In this document: piece by piece, positions 49,211 to 60,822 of the stretch
Numbering within the stretch: the first letter of the stretch is position 1
How the letters are laid out: each line of letters opens with the position of its first letter
From: Guyanagaster necrorhizus
Taxonomy: Eukaryota; Basidiomycota; Agaricomycetes; Agaricales; Physalacriaceae
Direction: 5' to 3'
NCBI RefSeq assembly: GCF_019112545.1
Contig: NW_025064901.1
Coordinates: 196,164-260,163, forward strand
DNA length: 64,000 bases
Notes under the pieces: generated by a model
Databases searched by the model: none
Seen by the model: only the letters and a program-made list of their open reading frames with translations
Told to the model about the DNA's origin: nothing
Position numbers and translations under genes: made by a program

Positions 49211-50428
49211 ATGTCACCTCCCACTGCATATTGTCACTCATATACTCTTGAGTCTTTGGTGAGGGGATCCATCCCTGATGGCCCTTAAGAAGCTAAGGAA
49301 TTATTTCATCTGGAATGGCAGACCATATGGCCTGAGAGGCACAGAGAAAGAAGCAGCAAGAGGGATTGGAGAAGAAGAGAGAGGTGGTGGAGGAGGCATT
49401 GAAGGAGGCTGCTTGAAGAGAGGCTGAGGAGAGGAAGGCCTTGGAGGCCATGACAAAGGCTTCAGCCTTGGAGGTAGGGTAGGAGAGAATGATTATAGAG
49501 GATAGGTTGCAAATGACCCTCATAGAGGCTATTGATTTTCATCTGCATTAAGTGCTAGTAGAATAGTTTGGTTCTGGCCCTAGTTTTTACTTCAAGAGAG
49601 TGACTGGTCATATGCCTCCAGAGTCTGATGATGAGCAGGGCAAGGAAACTGAGAGAGATGATGAGTCAAAAGAATCTAAAGAGACCCTAGAGAGGAGGAA
49701 GAAGGTGTGAGAGAGAAAGAGAAGGGTGGCAGATCTGGTAGAGAAGGGCCATAAATGCAAGTTCAGGTCAAGGAGTGTAGTGGATGACAGTGAGACAGAG
49801 ATGGTTGCTAGTCCCAAAAAGCAGATGAAGTTGAAAGTTGTGGGGCTAGTGGAGGGTGAAGAAATGTTGGATGGTGAAAGTAAGGGTCTTAGTTCTCTTG
49901 CATAGTTTAACTTAGCTTTTATTTTCAGAGAGTTGTATACACTGTCATCAAGATGGTGCATGGTGTTATACATGACTGGTAATCAAAGGCACCAGTCGAG
50001 GGTGGACTTGCTCTCACTGCAAGATCAAGAAAACCATCTGTTTGTTCAACAAGGGCATCACTACAAGTGAGATGATCAGTAGTGTGGAGGTCTCTGCCAG
50101 TCTCCACCAGCTTTCGAAGTTAATATGCAAGTTGATACATCATGTGGATGAGTTAGCAGACAAGATGGCAGATGTTCATGGTACTGTAGCAGGTCTCCAG
50201 GATGATTATGGGTCAGACAATATGTTGTCTTCCTCAGAGTTGTTCTCAGAGTCTGAGTTGGAGGCCTAGAAGAAGGCTTATCTGCTTTTTAAGGATGAGA
50301 AGAATCTGAAGGTGGAAAATCTGTGGGAGGCAATGTTAAAGAGGCTAGATGAGGATATAGAGGAGTTGAAGAGGCAGAGGGAGAGTTCTGGTTCTGGTGC
50401 AGGCCTATTGGATTCTGCTTTCTTGTAA
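49211..50428 (+). pseudogene. E6 antisense gene with intron and Zn2Cys6-like cluster
   Basis: Opposite in strand to E6 pol and located between pol and the 3' LTR. Exon 1 is 49211-49879, starting ATG TCA CCT (MSPPTAYCHSYTLESLV). It encodes KREVVEEALKEAA, REAEERKALEAMTKASALEV, IEAIDFHLH, KRVTGHMPPESDDEQGKETE and EKGHKCKFRSRS. The intron is 49880-49928 (GTAAGG to TTCAG, 49 nt). Exon 2 (49929-50428) encodes CIHCHQDGAWC, a 14-residue linker, CSHCKIKKTIC, then SASLHQLSKLICKLIHHVDE and a terminal coiled coil (LKRLDEDIEELKRQRESS), ending at TAA 50426-50428. Several stops are present (TGA in the linker, TAG before KKAYLL). The copy in E3 (33589-34903) matches throughout and has the same intron. No host homologue is recognised. 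It is probably a former gene carried by family B. Confidence 0.72.
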
Positions 50429-50439
50429 AGATTTTGTAT

Positions 50440-53400
50440 GAAATATATATAGAAAAGGCATTGGATGTTGGTAGTAAAGAGAAAAAAAATGTAAATATAA
50501 GATTTTGACTTTTTGAAAGTGTAGAAGGGATGATTGAAATGGTATTCAGTGGTTAGAATTGAAATAGTAAGGTGGGGCTCCAGTGGCATCTGGAGTAGTG
50601 TTGTATCAAGAATGGAATGATTGAGTGACTTTAGATAAGGGTTCTGGTTTGCCTGGATATTGATGATGGAATTCTTCAATAAATTCATTGGCAGAGAACT
50701 CAGAGGCTGGTAACCAAGCAAACTCTTCATTTATACCTTCATAGCTTAGCCACTGGATTTTGTACAGCAGTGGGCAGCAGAACCAGCAGTCTAGTTTAGA
50801 GTTGAGGATTTAGGCTATTTCAAAATGTTCTTCTCTGTCAACTTTGACTAAAGGCAGTGGTAGTTGGATTCAGTTAGAAATAGTGTTTTCTTCTATGGGT
50901 TTCAATTGTGACACATGGAAGATGGGGTGAATAGACTGGAGATCCAATGGAAGCCTCAGAGTAAAGAAGTGGGTACCAGGTTGGGCTATGATTTCAAAAG
51001 AACTAAGGTATTTCTCTGAGAATTTTCTGGTTGGGCAGGTGGTTTTGATATGTTTGGAACTGAGGTAGACCTTGTCCCTCACTGTGAGCAGGGGTGCTGG
51101 AATCCAATGCTTGTCTGCTTGGATCTTGTAGTGAGACTGAGCCTTAGAAATTTTATCCTTCAGTAATTGATGGAGTTCATCAAGGTTGACTATGAAGTCT
51201 CAGGCCTGGATGGAGGTGATGTCTCTTTCAGGATAAACAGTGATGTTGGAGTGGTAATCCTTATTAGCAAAAAATGGGGAAATTCCAGTGGACATATTAG
51301 AGGCATTGTTGTAGGCAAATTCAGCAATGGGTAAGAGGGTGTTCCAGTTATTCTGTTGGTAGAAGCAGTAGATGCAGATGTATTGTTTCAGAGTTTGGTT
51401 TGCCCATTCAGTTTGTCCATCAGCCTCTGGATGATAACTAGAAGTAAGATGGAGTTCCATATCAAGAGCTAAGGCTAAGGTGTAAGTAAATTGGAAAACA
51501 AATTCAGAACTGTGATCAGATGTGATGTGACTAGGTACTCCATGTTTGGAGAACACATAGATAAGAAAAAGTTGGGTGAGCTCTATAGAGTTAATAGTGT
51601 CATGAGTGAGAATGAAGATGACTTGCTTGCTAGCTCAGTCTATGACTACTAAGATGGTGGTAAATCCATTGGAGTCCAGTAGTTGTTCAATGAAGTCCAT
51701 GGAAATGGAATCTCATGGCCATTCAGAAACTGGCAGAGGTTTGAGTAACCCATAGAAGCAGTGTCTAGATGCCTTATTGTGCTCACAAACTGTGCAGGAC
51801 TTAACATAGTATTGAATATATTCACACATCTTTGGCCAGGTATAGTTCTGTCAGACTAGTTCTAATGTCCAGTTTTGACCAAAGTGACCTGCCAAGATGT
51901 GATCATGATTGTTCTGTAGTATATGGAGATGGAGATCATCAGAGTCTGGGATATAGATGTGGCCTTCAAACCAAAGAATGTTGGATTCATCAATGGACCA
52001 CTGAGAGAGAGAGGATTTCAGAGTGGTCTTGGCCTAGTAGAGGCCATTGGAGCACATAGGGTTAGACAATTATGCTTGTTTGATATTAGTGTGAAGTTTG
52101 TTAACATCCATGATAGTACTAGCTTATAGGGTGAGGCCTTTGAGATAGATTGCATGGAGTGATGCAGAAAGTTGTTCTTGGATAAACACAGATTGAAAAT
52201 TGTGGGGGTTAACTTGGGCATATTGGCTATCCCCCTCTTTAGAGTAGATATCTCATCATCTAGTGAGCACATCCAGTTTTCCACCAAGTTTTCCAGGGTG
52301 GAACCGAATTATTAGATTGAACTGAGATAGGTATTCAGACCAGCAGACCTGTCAGTGGATTAGAATCTTGGTGGTGGCAAAGTATTCAAGATTCTTGTGG
52401 TCTATTATGATGTCAATGGGGTCTGCAGAGCCTTCAAGATAGTGCCACCAATGCTTAAAGGCTTCAAAAATGATTAGAAGCTCTTTTTCATGGGTGTTAT
52501 AGTTGAGCTTAGCATTGTGAAGGCTCTAAAAGCAGAAAGTGATGGGGTGAATTTCACTATCTTCAAGATAAATAGAGAGGATAGCTGCAATTGCATAATC
52601 AGAGGCATCAGTTTTCACCACTATCTTTCAATCAGGGACTCAGTGGGTAAGGATGAGGGCATGTGTAAAGGCCTGTTTCAACTTGTTGAAGGCTACTAAG
52701 CATTTGTCATCAAATTTCCATGGAGTTCTCTTGCAGATGAGTCATGTAAGGGAAAGAATGATATTGCTATATTCATATATGAAGTGACAGTAGAAGTTGG
52801 TGAAGCCAAGAAAGGATTGAATGTCTTTGATCTTTCATGGCACTGGCCAGTCAACAATAGCCTTGACCTTTTCTTCAGACATGCAAAGTCCTTCAGGCAA
52901 TAGGATGTAGCCTAAGTATTCCATGGAATCCTGATTGAATTTGCATTTAGAACTCTTGCAGTAGAGTCTATTAGCTCTAAGTCTGCATAAGACCTCATGA
53001 ACATGTTTCTGGTGGTCTTCTGGATTGTCAGAATATATAAGAATGTCATCAAGATAGACTACCACTGATATATTAAGCATGTCCAAGAATATATTGTTCA
53101 CAAATTGTTGGAATGCTGCCAAAGCATTTGTGAGGCTAAAAGACATAATATACTATTTAAAGAAACTATAACAGATCCAGAAGGCTGTTTTCTATTTGTC
53201 TCCTTTGGCTATGTGAACGAGATGGTAGGCATATTGCAGGTCAAGCTTGGTGTAGATGCATGTAGAGTGGGCAGAGTCAAGGAGGTCAGAAATGAGGGAA
53301 AGAGGATAGCGATCCTTTTTGGAGATTTTGTTTAGACTGCAGTAATCAACACAGAGTTGGAGTTTATCAGTCTTCTTCTTGAGAAATAGGACTGGAGCTC

Positions 53401-54210
53401 CATGTGGAGAGCAGGATAAAACCTGTTGCACAGGTTATTATCAATAAACTCTCATAGGATCTTGAGTTCAGATTCTGAGAGAGAATAAATAGGTCCAAGC
53501 AGTGGAGATGTTTCTTCCTTGAGGTTGATTTTGAGGTCATATAGCCTGTGTTCAGGTAGCTTTTCAGAGAGGGTATCATTGAAAATATCTGCAAAATCAT
53601 GGTACTCTACTAGCACTGTTGTAAGATCTGCCAGTTCTGCAGATGTGGCTTTGGCTCCAATATTAGGCAAGGAAGACTGCAGTGTGAACTGCTGAGTGTC
53701 TTCTTCTGCACTGGCTCAGACAAATGTGGCAGCGGATATGATGGAGATCTTTGGGTATGCTTTTATAGTAAAAGACTCTGAGGGAGGATAGGAATAGATG
53801 GGTTCATACAGGAATAGAGTCTGCTGGCTACTTGAGATAGATTTGGAATGGAGTGAAGCCCCAGAAGTTGGACTGGTGGAGTCTGGTGGGCACAAAAGTC
53901 CCAGAATTGAGCTGGAAGGCTCAGAGAGGAGTGGACTGTTGTCTTGTGGGCACAAAAGTCCCTGGGATGCAGTGGAGGCTATAGAATTGATTAGAGTGAG
54001 ATCCTAGTAGCTTGAGCAGAAAGTGATACTGTTCTCAGTCCAGTCAATCAGTGAATTATAGCGAGAGAGCCAGTTGTATCCTAGAACAAGATTGCAAGAT
54101 GAATCCAGAGGAGTGACATAGAAGTTGATGGAGAAGGTGTCTTCAGACAGGAAACAGATGGAGATGGTTGTGATTTGAGATATATGGCTCCCGATGAAGC
54201 CATCAAACAA
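50440..54210 (-). pseudogene. E6 pol: protease, RT, RNase H, integrase, chromodomain
   Basis: Minus strand: protease (LALIDSGSSHCFVDTKYIAA at about 54,370, then LGYNWLSRYNSLIDW), RT (LQLCVDYCSLNKISKKDRYP; active site VVVYLDDILIYSDN intact near 53,060), RNase H (about 52,700-52,400), integrase core (FSKHGVPSHITSDHSSEF, SSYHPEADGQTEWANQTL at about 51,460) and a chromodomain-like end (about 50,800-50,690). Fewer catalytic losses than E2-E4, but stops and frameshifts remain. It converges tail to tail with the antisense gene ending at 50428. Confidence 0.85.
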
Positions 54211-55310
54211 TCAAAGTTGCACACTAGAGATGGTTTTAATGGGGATTTCATTGGCAGCTATATACTTAGTGTCAACAAAGCAGTGGCTAGAACCAGAATC
54301 AATAAGGGCAAGAAAGTACAGAATGATACTAGTTTGAGAACTATCAGATTCTATAATAGTTGGTAATTCTGCTGAAAGGGAAATATGGAAGGAGTGATTG
54401 GAAAGAGATGTTGCATTGAGAGTGATGACCTCTGGTGTGTGAATAGAGTCAATGCAACCCTGAACTTGCATGGAGAGAACAGAGTTGCTTCTTAGTTTTC
54501 TGACTCTGTAGGGACCAGTTTCATAGGAGCAGTGTTGACTTCAGCTGCATGACCCTTGATAGAGGTCACTGTCTTCCATTTGTTGCAGTCCTTGGTCTTG
54601 TGTTTGACTCTACAGAACATGCACAGATTGTTCTGGCACCAGCAGTCTTTTTTTTTCTGAGTAAGATGGCCATCTTTGTCTAGCTTATCAGCATAGGGCT
54701 TAGGGATGATAGATTTTGGTGTGGAGTTAGAATCTGAGGAAGAAGTGTTGGATCTCTTGGATTTGGGGTTGAGGAATTGGTTGGAGGATTTATTGTTCCA
54801 GTTTTCATAGGCAATTTTGGTCTTTTGGATCCAGTAGCAAGCATCAAGTTCTTAGGTAAGAAAATGCATATCATGAAGATTGTTTGGCTTCCCATGATAT
54901 ACTATATCATTCTTGATATGAGTGCAGAGGCTATAGTAAAAGGTGTGGCAGAGAGAGTTATCTCTGTATCCAATTTGTGAGGCATACTAGTTGAATTGAA
55001 CTATGTACTTCATGATCTGATCTTCATCGCACATCTGAAGGTGTTTTAATGCATCCTCAGCATCTCTGATGGCATTAAAGAGGCCAAAGTTGCTATAAAG
55101 CTCATCTAAGAAAGCCATGTAGGAGAATTGCCAGGCTGGTGGATTTTACAGATTGAGGTTAAGAATGTCTGGTTTAAACCAGTTAAGCATGGTGCTAGCC
55201 AGAAAAAAAATAGCATAGTTAACCTTGTTAGCATCTGTTGCAAATGCAGTAAGTCTGTCATTGAAGTTCAACTAAAGAGAGACAATAAAGACCTTCAGTT
55301 TGCAGGAGTC
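54211..55310 (-). pseudogene. E6 gag and protease N-terminus, cut by E7
   Basis: Gag with zinc knuckle-like CMFCRVKHKTKDC near 54,610, parallel to E4 gag. The match to E4 (around 47,880) ends at 55310, where the LTR of E7 begins. The remaining gag and the E6 5' LTR must lie beyond the window. Left flank pentamer GAGTC (55306-55310) is the expected target site. Confidence 0.78.
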
Positions 55311-55841
55311 TATTAAGCCCAAATTCTATATGACCAATAATACATGATAAACTGATAGAACCTCACACTTTGGATTATACTATCAGAGTCCACTGATGTG
55401 TTGTTGGCATTGTGTGATCAAGGCAGTTGCAAGTCACTCAAGATAAGATGGTGGAGAATAAACTTTAGCTCAAAGCTGGGGTATTATAGCAAGAGCTACA
55501 CTACTTAAATACTAAATCCTTATCTTTTCAATAATATAACTACCTAATTGTCTTTGTTGATGCTGTGTAGCATTTTGTCCAGTGTTACTAAGATATCTAC
55601 AAAAGGTATTGTCTTGCTGTTGTGCTGTTACTGCTGTTACTGCTGCACAAAGATAAGAGAGGCTTCTCAGTCTTTGTGCTGTTGCATGACTTCACAGCAG
55701 TAACCAGAATTGGGGTGGTGCTGATGACTAAGCATTTCCATAATCCTAAGTGCCAAGTCTAGGTGCCCTGACTAAGCAGAAATAGGGGTTAATCCTGAAT
55801 AAATTAAGGAAAATAATAGAAAAATAAAAAAAATCATAACA
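55311..55841 (-). repeat. E7 3' LTR (family A')
   Basis: 531 bp, TATTAAGCCC (TG to TA at the first dinucleotide) to CATAACA as read on plus. Related to family A by the AAACTTTAGCTCAAAGCTG and CTGACTAAGC-AAATAGGGGTTAAT blocks but clearly diverged. It is followed by TTACTCTCTCCTTAAG (55842-55857), on minus the same kind of purine tract as in E2. Confidence 0.85.
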
Positions 55842-58800
55842 TTACTCTCTCCTTAAGACCATCATCCTGATGGTTAATTTAGGGATAAGTCCTCCTAGCC
55901 ACTCACAGGTGGCCTATCTGCTGGATCTGTAATGTTAGTGATTGTCCTCACTTGATTAGAGCAGAGATCTATCAGAGTATCCTGCTGATATTGCAGGTAT
56001 TGATGGAAGCTCCTTCTTTTCATTGTTATTATATGTTGTGGTCTGCCACCCATTTGTGACTTGCTAGTCAAAAAATGTTCTGGACATTGCTCTTTGGTGT
56101 ATGTTCTATTTATCATCATATTTTGCAGATATTGTGAATTAGTAGAGTATAATATTGAACATGTCCCCTGCTGGTGATGTTGATTGATCATGAATTTTAG
56201 ATCAACATATTTGCCCATGTTGACTCTGTTGTTTTGCTGTTCATAATTATGTATTGCTTTCTCTGCATTCATATACTTCTTGTTGACCCATTGGTTAGAT
56301 TCTGGACTATAACCTTTCCAGCTTACTAGGTAGTCAATGGTTATTTTTATGCCTCTGCCTTGTGCCTTAACTTTTTGGTATTTGTGGTTTAGGACTTCAT
56401 TGATTTCATAATGTTCTTTATCATCGATGAGTTCTGGTGGAGGCAGTGGTAGTCATTCTTGATTTAAAAAGGTAGATGTGATATATGGTGTTAATAATGT
56501 CTCATTGAAGACATTATAAACTTTCTATGTTGCCAGTAACTACAACTTGTATGCAGAGTTGCCAATCTTAGCAACAACTTTGAATAGTCCTATTTATTTG
56601 TCTGCCAATTTTTGTTTCAGGCATGGGAGATAGAGATTTGTGATATCCAACCAGACTTTGTCATTGGTCAAGTATTCATGAGCAGATTGATGGTGTTTGT
56701 CATACTGCCTCTTCATGGTTATGGCAGCCTTTTCAAGGGCTATCTTTGTTTCTTCATAGATTTTTGCCATTGTTGTTGCAAAATCCAATGATGCTGGTGT
56801 TGTTGTGTGTACCCATTCACTTTGTGCAACTGGTAGATTTTGTCCATAGTTGACAAAGAAAGGTGTCTTATCAGTTGCTGCATGGACCCTGTTGTTGTGT
56901 TGGAAGATGGCTAGTGCTAGCCATTCAGTTCAATCATCTTGTCAGTAGTTGATGAAAAGTCAGAGATACTTTTCAACTTCTTAGTTCACTTGTTCCATTT
57001 GGCCATCTGTCTGAGGGTGATATGCCATTGAGACATTTCATTTGATGTTAAGGAGTCAGTACAAATCATCCAAGAATTTGGACACAAATTATAGTCCTCT
57101 GTCTGAAATCACTACTTGAAGCATGCCATACTTCATGTAAACCTTATCTCATAGGATTTTTGCTCATCCCTCTGATGTTAATTCTGTCAAATGGGCAATC
57201 AGAATAATTGCTTTTGAAAAGTGATCAACTATGACAATGATCACATTATAGCTGTCACTTTCGGGAAGTTCAGTTATCATATCCACTGAAATATAGGTCC
57301 ATAGTGATGAAAGAACCTCATTTGGATGGAGTGGAGCTGCTCAGGGTTGCATCAAGGATTTGCTACATTGACAAACCTCACAAGACTTGACATATCAAGT
57401 GATATTATGGTCTATTTTGAACCACCAATACTCTCTTAATACTAATTTTTTTGTTTTAGTGATCTCAGGATATCCAGCAGTTGCATGGTTATGGCATGTG
57501 GAAATGATATCACCATGAAGCCTCTGATCCCTTGGGATATAGATTTGTTCATCATAACAGATCAATTCCTCTTTCTTTTTTAGTCTCCACTCATGGTTGA
57601 GTGATGGAGCTATCCTTTGATTCTATTTGTGGGGATCCCTTATGGCACTCTTGATGCATTCATGCATCTCCTCTTCTGTGGGCATGATCATGGCATGAAA
57701 GTGTTCTGGTCATAGGATTATAGCTTCCTTATTGTCATCTCTTCCTTGATCATGATCAGCCCTCCAACTGAGAAAGTCAGCCTTTTTGTTTGCTACATCA
57801 GCTTTATAGTGTAGCATGTACTCATACTGTGATAATTCCATGACCCATCATGCTTGTCAGCAATTAAGTTTTTGTGGATGATGAAAATATCAGAGATTTT
57901 GATGATCTGTCTAGATCTCAAAGGTTTGGACTGCTCCAATGAGATAATGCTGCCATTCGGCAAGGGCAAGCATTATGGTGAGGAGTTCCTTGTCATATAT
58001 CTCATAGTTGTGCTCAGTAACAGTGAGTGCTTTTAACATAAAGGCAATTGATCATCATTTGCCATCCTGTTCTTGTGAAAGAACTGCTCCAATAGTGCCT
58101 TCACTGGAGTCAGCTTCCACCCTGAATTTTTCATCCTGACTTAGTATGGCCAGAATGACATCTTTAGCCAATCAGTATTTGAGATTGTCAAATGCCATCT
58201 GTTGGGAAATTCTCCAAGTCCATGAGGAATTTCTGGTCAATTGTATCATAAGTCAGACTATTTTGCTGTAGTCCCAGATAAACCATCAGTAGAAGTTGGT
58301 GAATCCAAGAAAAGATTGCAGTTCCTTCTTCTTTGTTGGTTCTAGCCACTCAGTTACTTCTGCCACCTTGACAGGGTCTATCCTGATGCTTCTTTCGCTG
58401 GTAATGACTCTGAGGTATTCAGTTTCTAATATCTTGAATTCACATTTCTCAGCTTTGAGGAAAAGCTGATGCTTCCTCATCAACATTAGTACCTGTCATA
58501 CTAAACACTGATGTTCTTCTTTAGTCTTGGACATGATGAGGATGTCATCCAAATAGATTGTTACCTTTCCAGTGGCAATGAGATCCTTAAAGATGTTGTT
58601 CATCATCTATTGAAAGGTTGCTGGTGAATTAGTGAGTCCAAAAAATATAACCATTGGTTCAAACAAACTATAATTAGTTTGAAAAGTGGTCTTCTATTCA
58701 TCATCTTCTTTAATGCACATGTTGTTGTACCTCCACCAAACATCCAATTTAATGTAGTATCTGGTGCCTTGGAGTTTGTCTATCAACTCTGAGATTAGAG

Positions 58801-59700
58801 AAAGTGAATAACAATTCTTGATCATCATTTTATTGAGCTTCCAATAATCTTGAACTGATCAGAGTTTTCCATCCTTCTTTTTGACAAAGAAGAAGAGAGA
58901 AGCCATTGGTGACTTTGATGGCTGAATTCATCTACTGGACAAATTTTCATCAAGGAACTTGTCCAGCTCTTGTTGTTCATTATTGCCAAGTGGATAGCAC
59001 TTGCAGTTCAGATTGGCATTTGCATTGGGAATCAATTCTATAGCATGGTCTCAGAGCTTCAGATCAGGTAATTCATTGAAACTTTCTTTTTTGAATAAGT
59101 CCTGATAGTCCCTTGCCTATTCAGATACCATTTTCTCAAATGTCTTTTCTTCTTTATCAGCATTGGCTTTTGCTGCTAGGTTATTGGCATGGTGGATGGC
59201 TCAAATGCAAATAGCTCTTTGTAGGTCAATGGTGAGAATGGTCTTACCATTCTCTATTTTTTCATCCCACCAGTCTTCAGGATCTTCATCTGATAGTTCA
59301 AATGGAATTCTCTGGCAATGGCATCAAGCAAAAATGATGCAGCTGGTTTTCCAGTTGATTAGTGAATTGTGCTGAATCAGCCAATCATGATCAAGAAATA
59401 TTTCCTTGATTCCTAGATCAGTTACTGCCAAATCAATTCATTCAGAATGATCCCCAATAGTGAGCCTTAGCTCTACATATTTGGTAATTGAACTGGCTTG
59501 ATTCTTTGTCCCATCTGCATTATAGACAGGAATTGGGGCTGCCATAGACTGAGTGGGGAGATTGTGTTTGGTGATGAAAGTATGGTTGATTAAACTTCCA
59601 GTGCACCCACTGTCAACTAGAGCAGTGACTTTGTGAGTGCTATAAGATGTAAGAGTCTCAATTTGGGCCTCAGCTAATAAATCTTGCCCAGAAGTTCTGG
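55842..59700 (-). pseudogene. E7 pol: protease, RT, RNase H, integrase, chromodomain
   Basis: Minus strand: protease (ALVDSGCTGSLINHTFITKH near 59,610, catalytic DSG present), RT (active site TIYLDDILIMSK intact near 58,550; LMRKHQLFLKAEKCEFKILE at 58,486), RNase H (about 58,150-57,850), integrase (about 57,400-56,600) and chromodomain (DYLVSWKGYSPESNQWVNKK, about 56,330-56,270). Several stops; otherwise the least disturbed gypsy pol in the window. Confidence 0.86.
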
Positions 59701-60822
59701 ATTGATAGATGAATTTTCATGGCCCATGTAATTTGTCAAGCCATTCCAGGGCTCAACATCATTCTGCTTCTCACATTCCTGTGATCATATCATCGATCAC
59801 TTCCTCAGCTTGGGTCTTGTGTACTCAATTTTTTAGTATGGCTTTCACCATTGCTTTGTCCTTCACATCCTTGATGGCTCACCAAGTCCATTCAGTGTCA
59901 AATGGTTTTAGCCATCCAATGGGGTTCTCTACCCTGGTTCAGCCCATGAGCAATTGAGTTTCTTTCTGAGGACTCTCTGTCCTTGTTTGGCCCTTTATTG
60001 GCAGTTGAGGTTTCTGTTTCGATTTCTTAGGTGATTTCAATAGATGAGTGGTACTGTCAGGTATATTTGAATGCATGCATAATTTAGACATAGTGGTGTT
60101 TCTACAAAAGTAAAGTCAGTCTGTTCAACAGCTGAGGGTGACAGTCTATTCTTTGAAAATTTAGCTGAGATCATAGAATCACTCACTGCTTGGCCTGGTC
60201 TTTTACCTCCTTGGACTTGTCATCCTGTCTAAGGTCTTCATCTTTTTTCATCAACTCAGCAATCTGTACCTGTATATCTTCTTGGGTGTGCTTATTTTTC
60301 TTCTGAGGACAGTTCTGTGCTATATAGCCCTTCTGGCCACAATTAAAACACTTTTCCCTCTTCTTGAGATGGTTCACATCCATTGGCTGATCTGTTCCAG
60401 TATATATCATGCCTATATTAGTTCACTTCTCACCAAATGAGGAAGTTGAGGCTGAGCCTCCAGGCTTAGTGAGTGTGGTCATATTAGAGATGGAGGACTT
60501 CATGTCCTGTCCCTGATGTTTCTGTCCACTCCATGATAGGGTGGACAATTCTGCCTTCTGCCATTGTCATTCTCAGTACATCATGATAATACATGCCTTC
60601 CATTCATCATATCTGATCAGGATTCCATATATTGGAGATGATCTTGAGATAGGAGGCTGGAGCTCCCATCTTCATATATTCGATCATCCTTCCAGTGTTG
60701 GATGTATCATCTCAGATCCTGGTAAGTTTGCCAAGTCATTCCAACTCATCAAAATAGTCATTAGCTGATTTATCTCCCATCTTGAAGTCCTTTATCTTCT
60801 GTTTGTAGACCTCTTAGATAGC
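59701..60822 (-). pseudogene. E7 gag C-terminal half
   Basis: Zinc knuckle CFNCGQKGYIAQNCPQKK at about 60,340-60,290, preceded on minus by gag text ending VYKQKIKDFKMGDKSANDYF at about 60,810-60,750. Interrupted at 60823. Confidence 0.83.
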
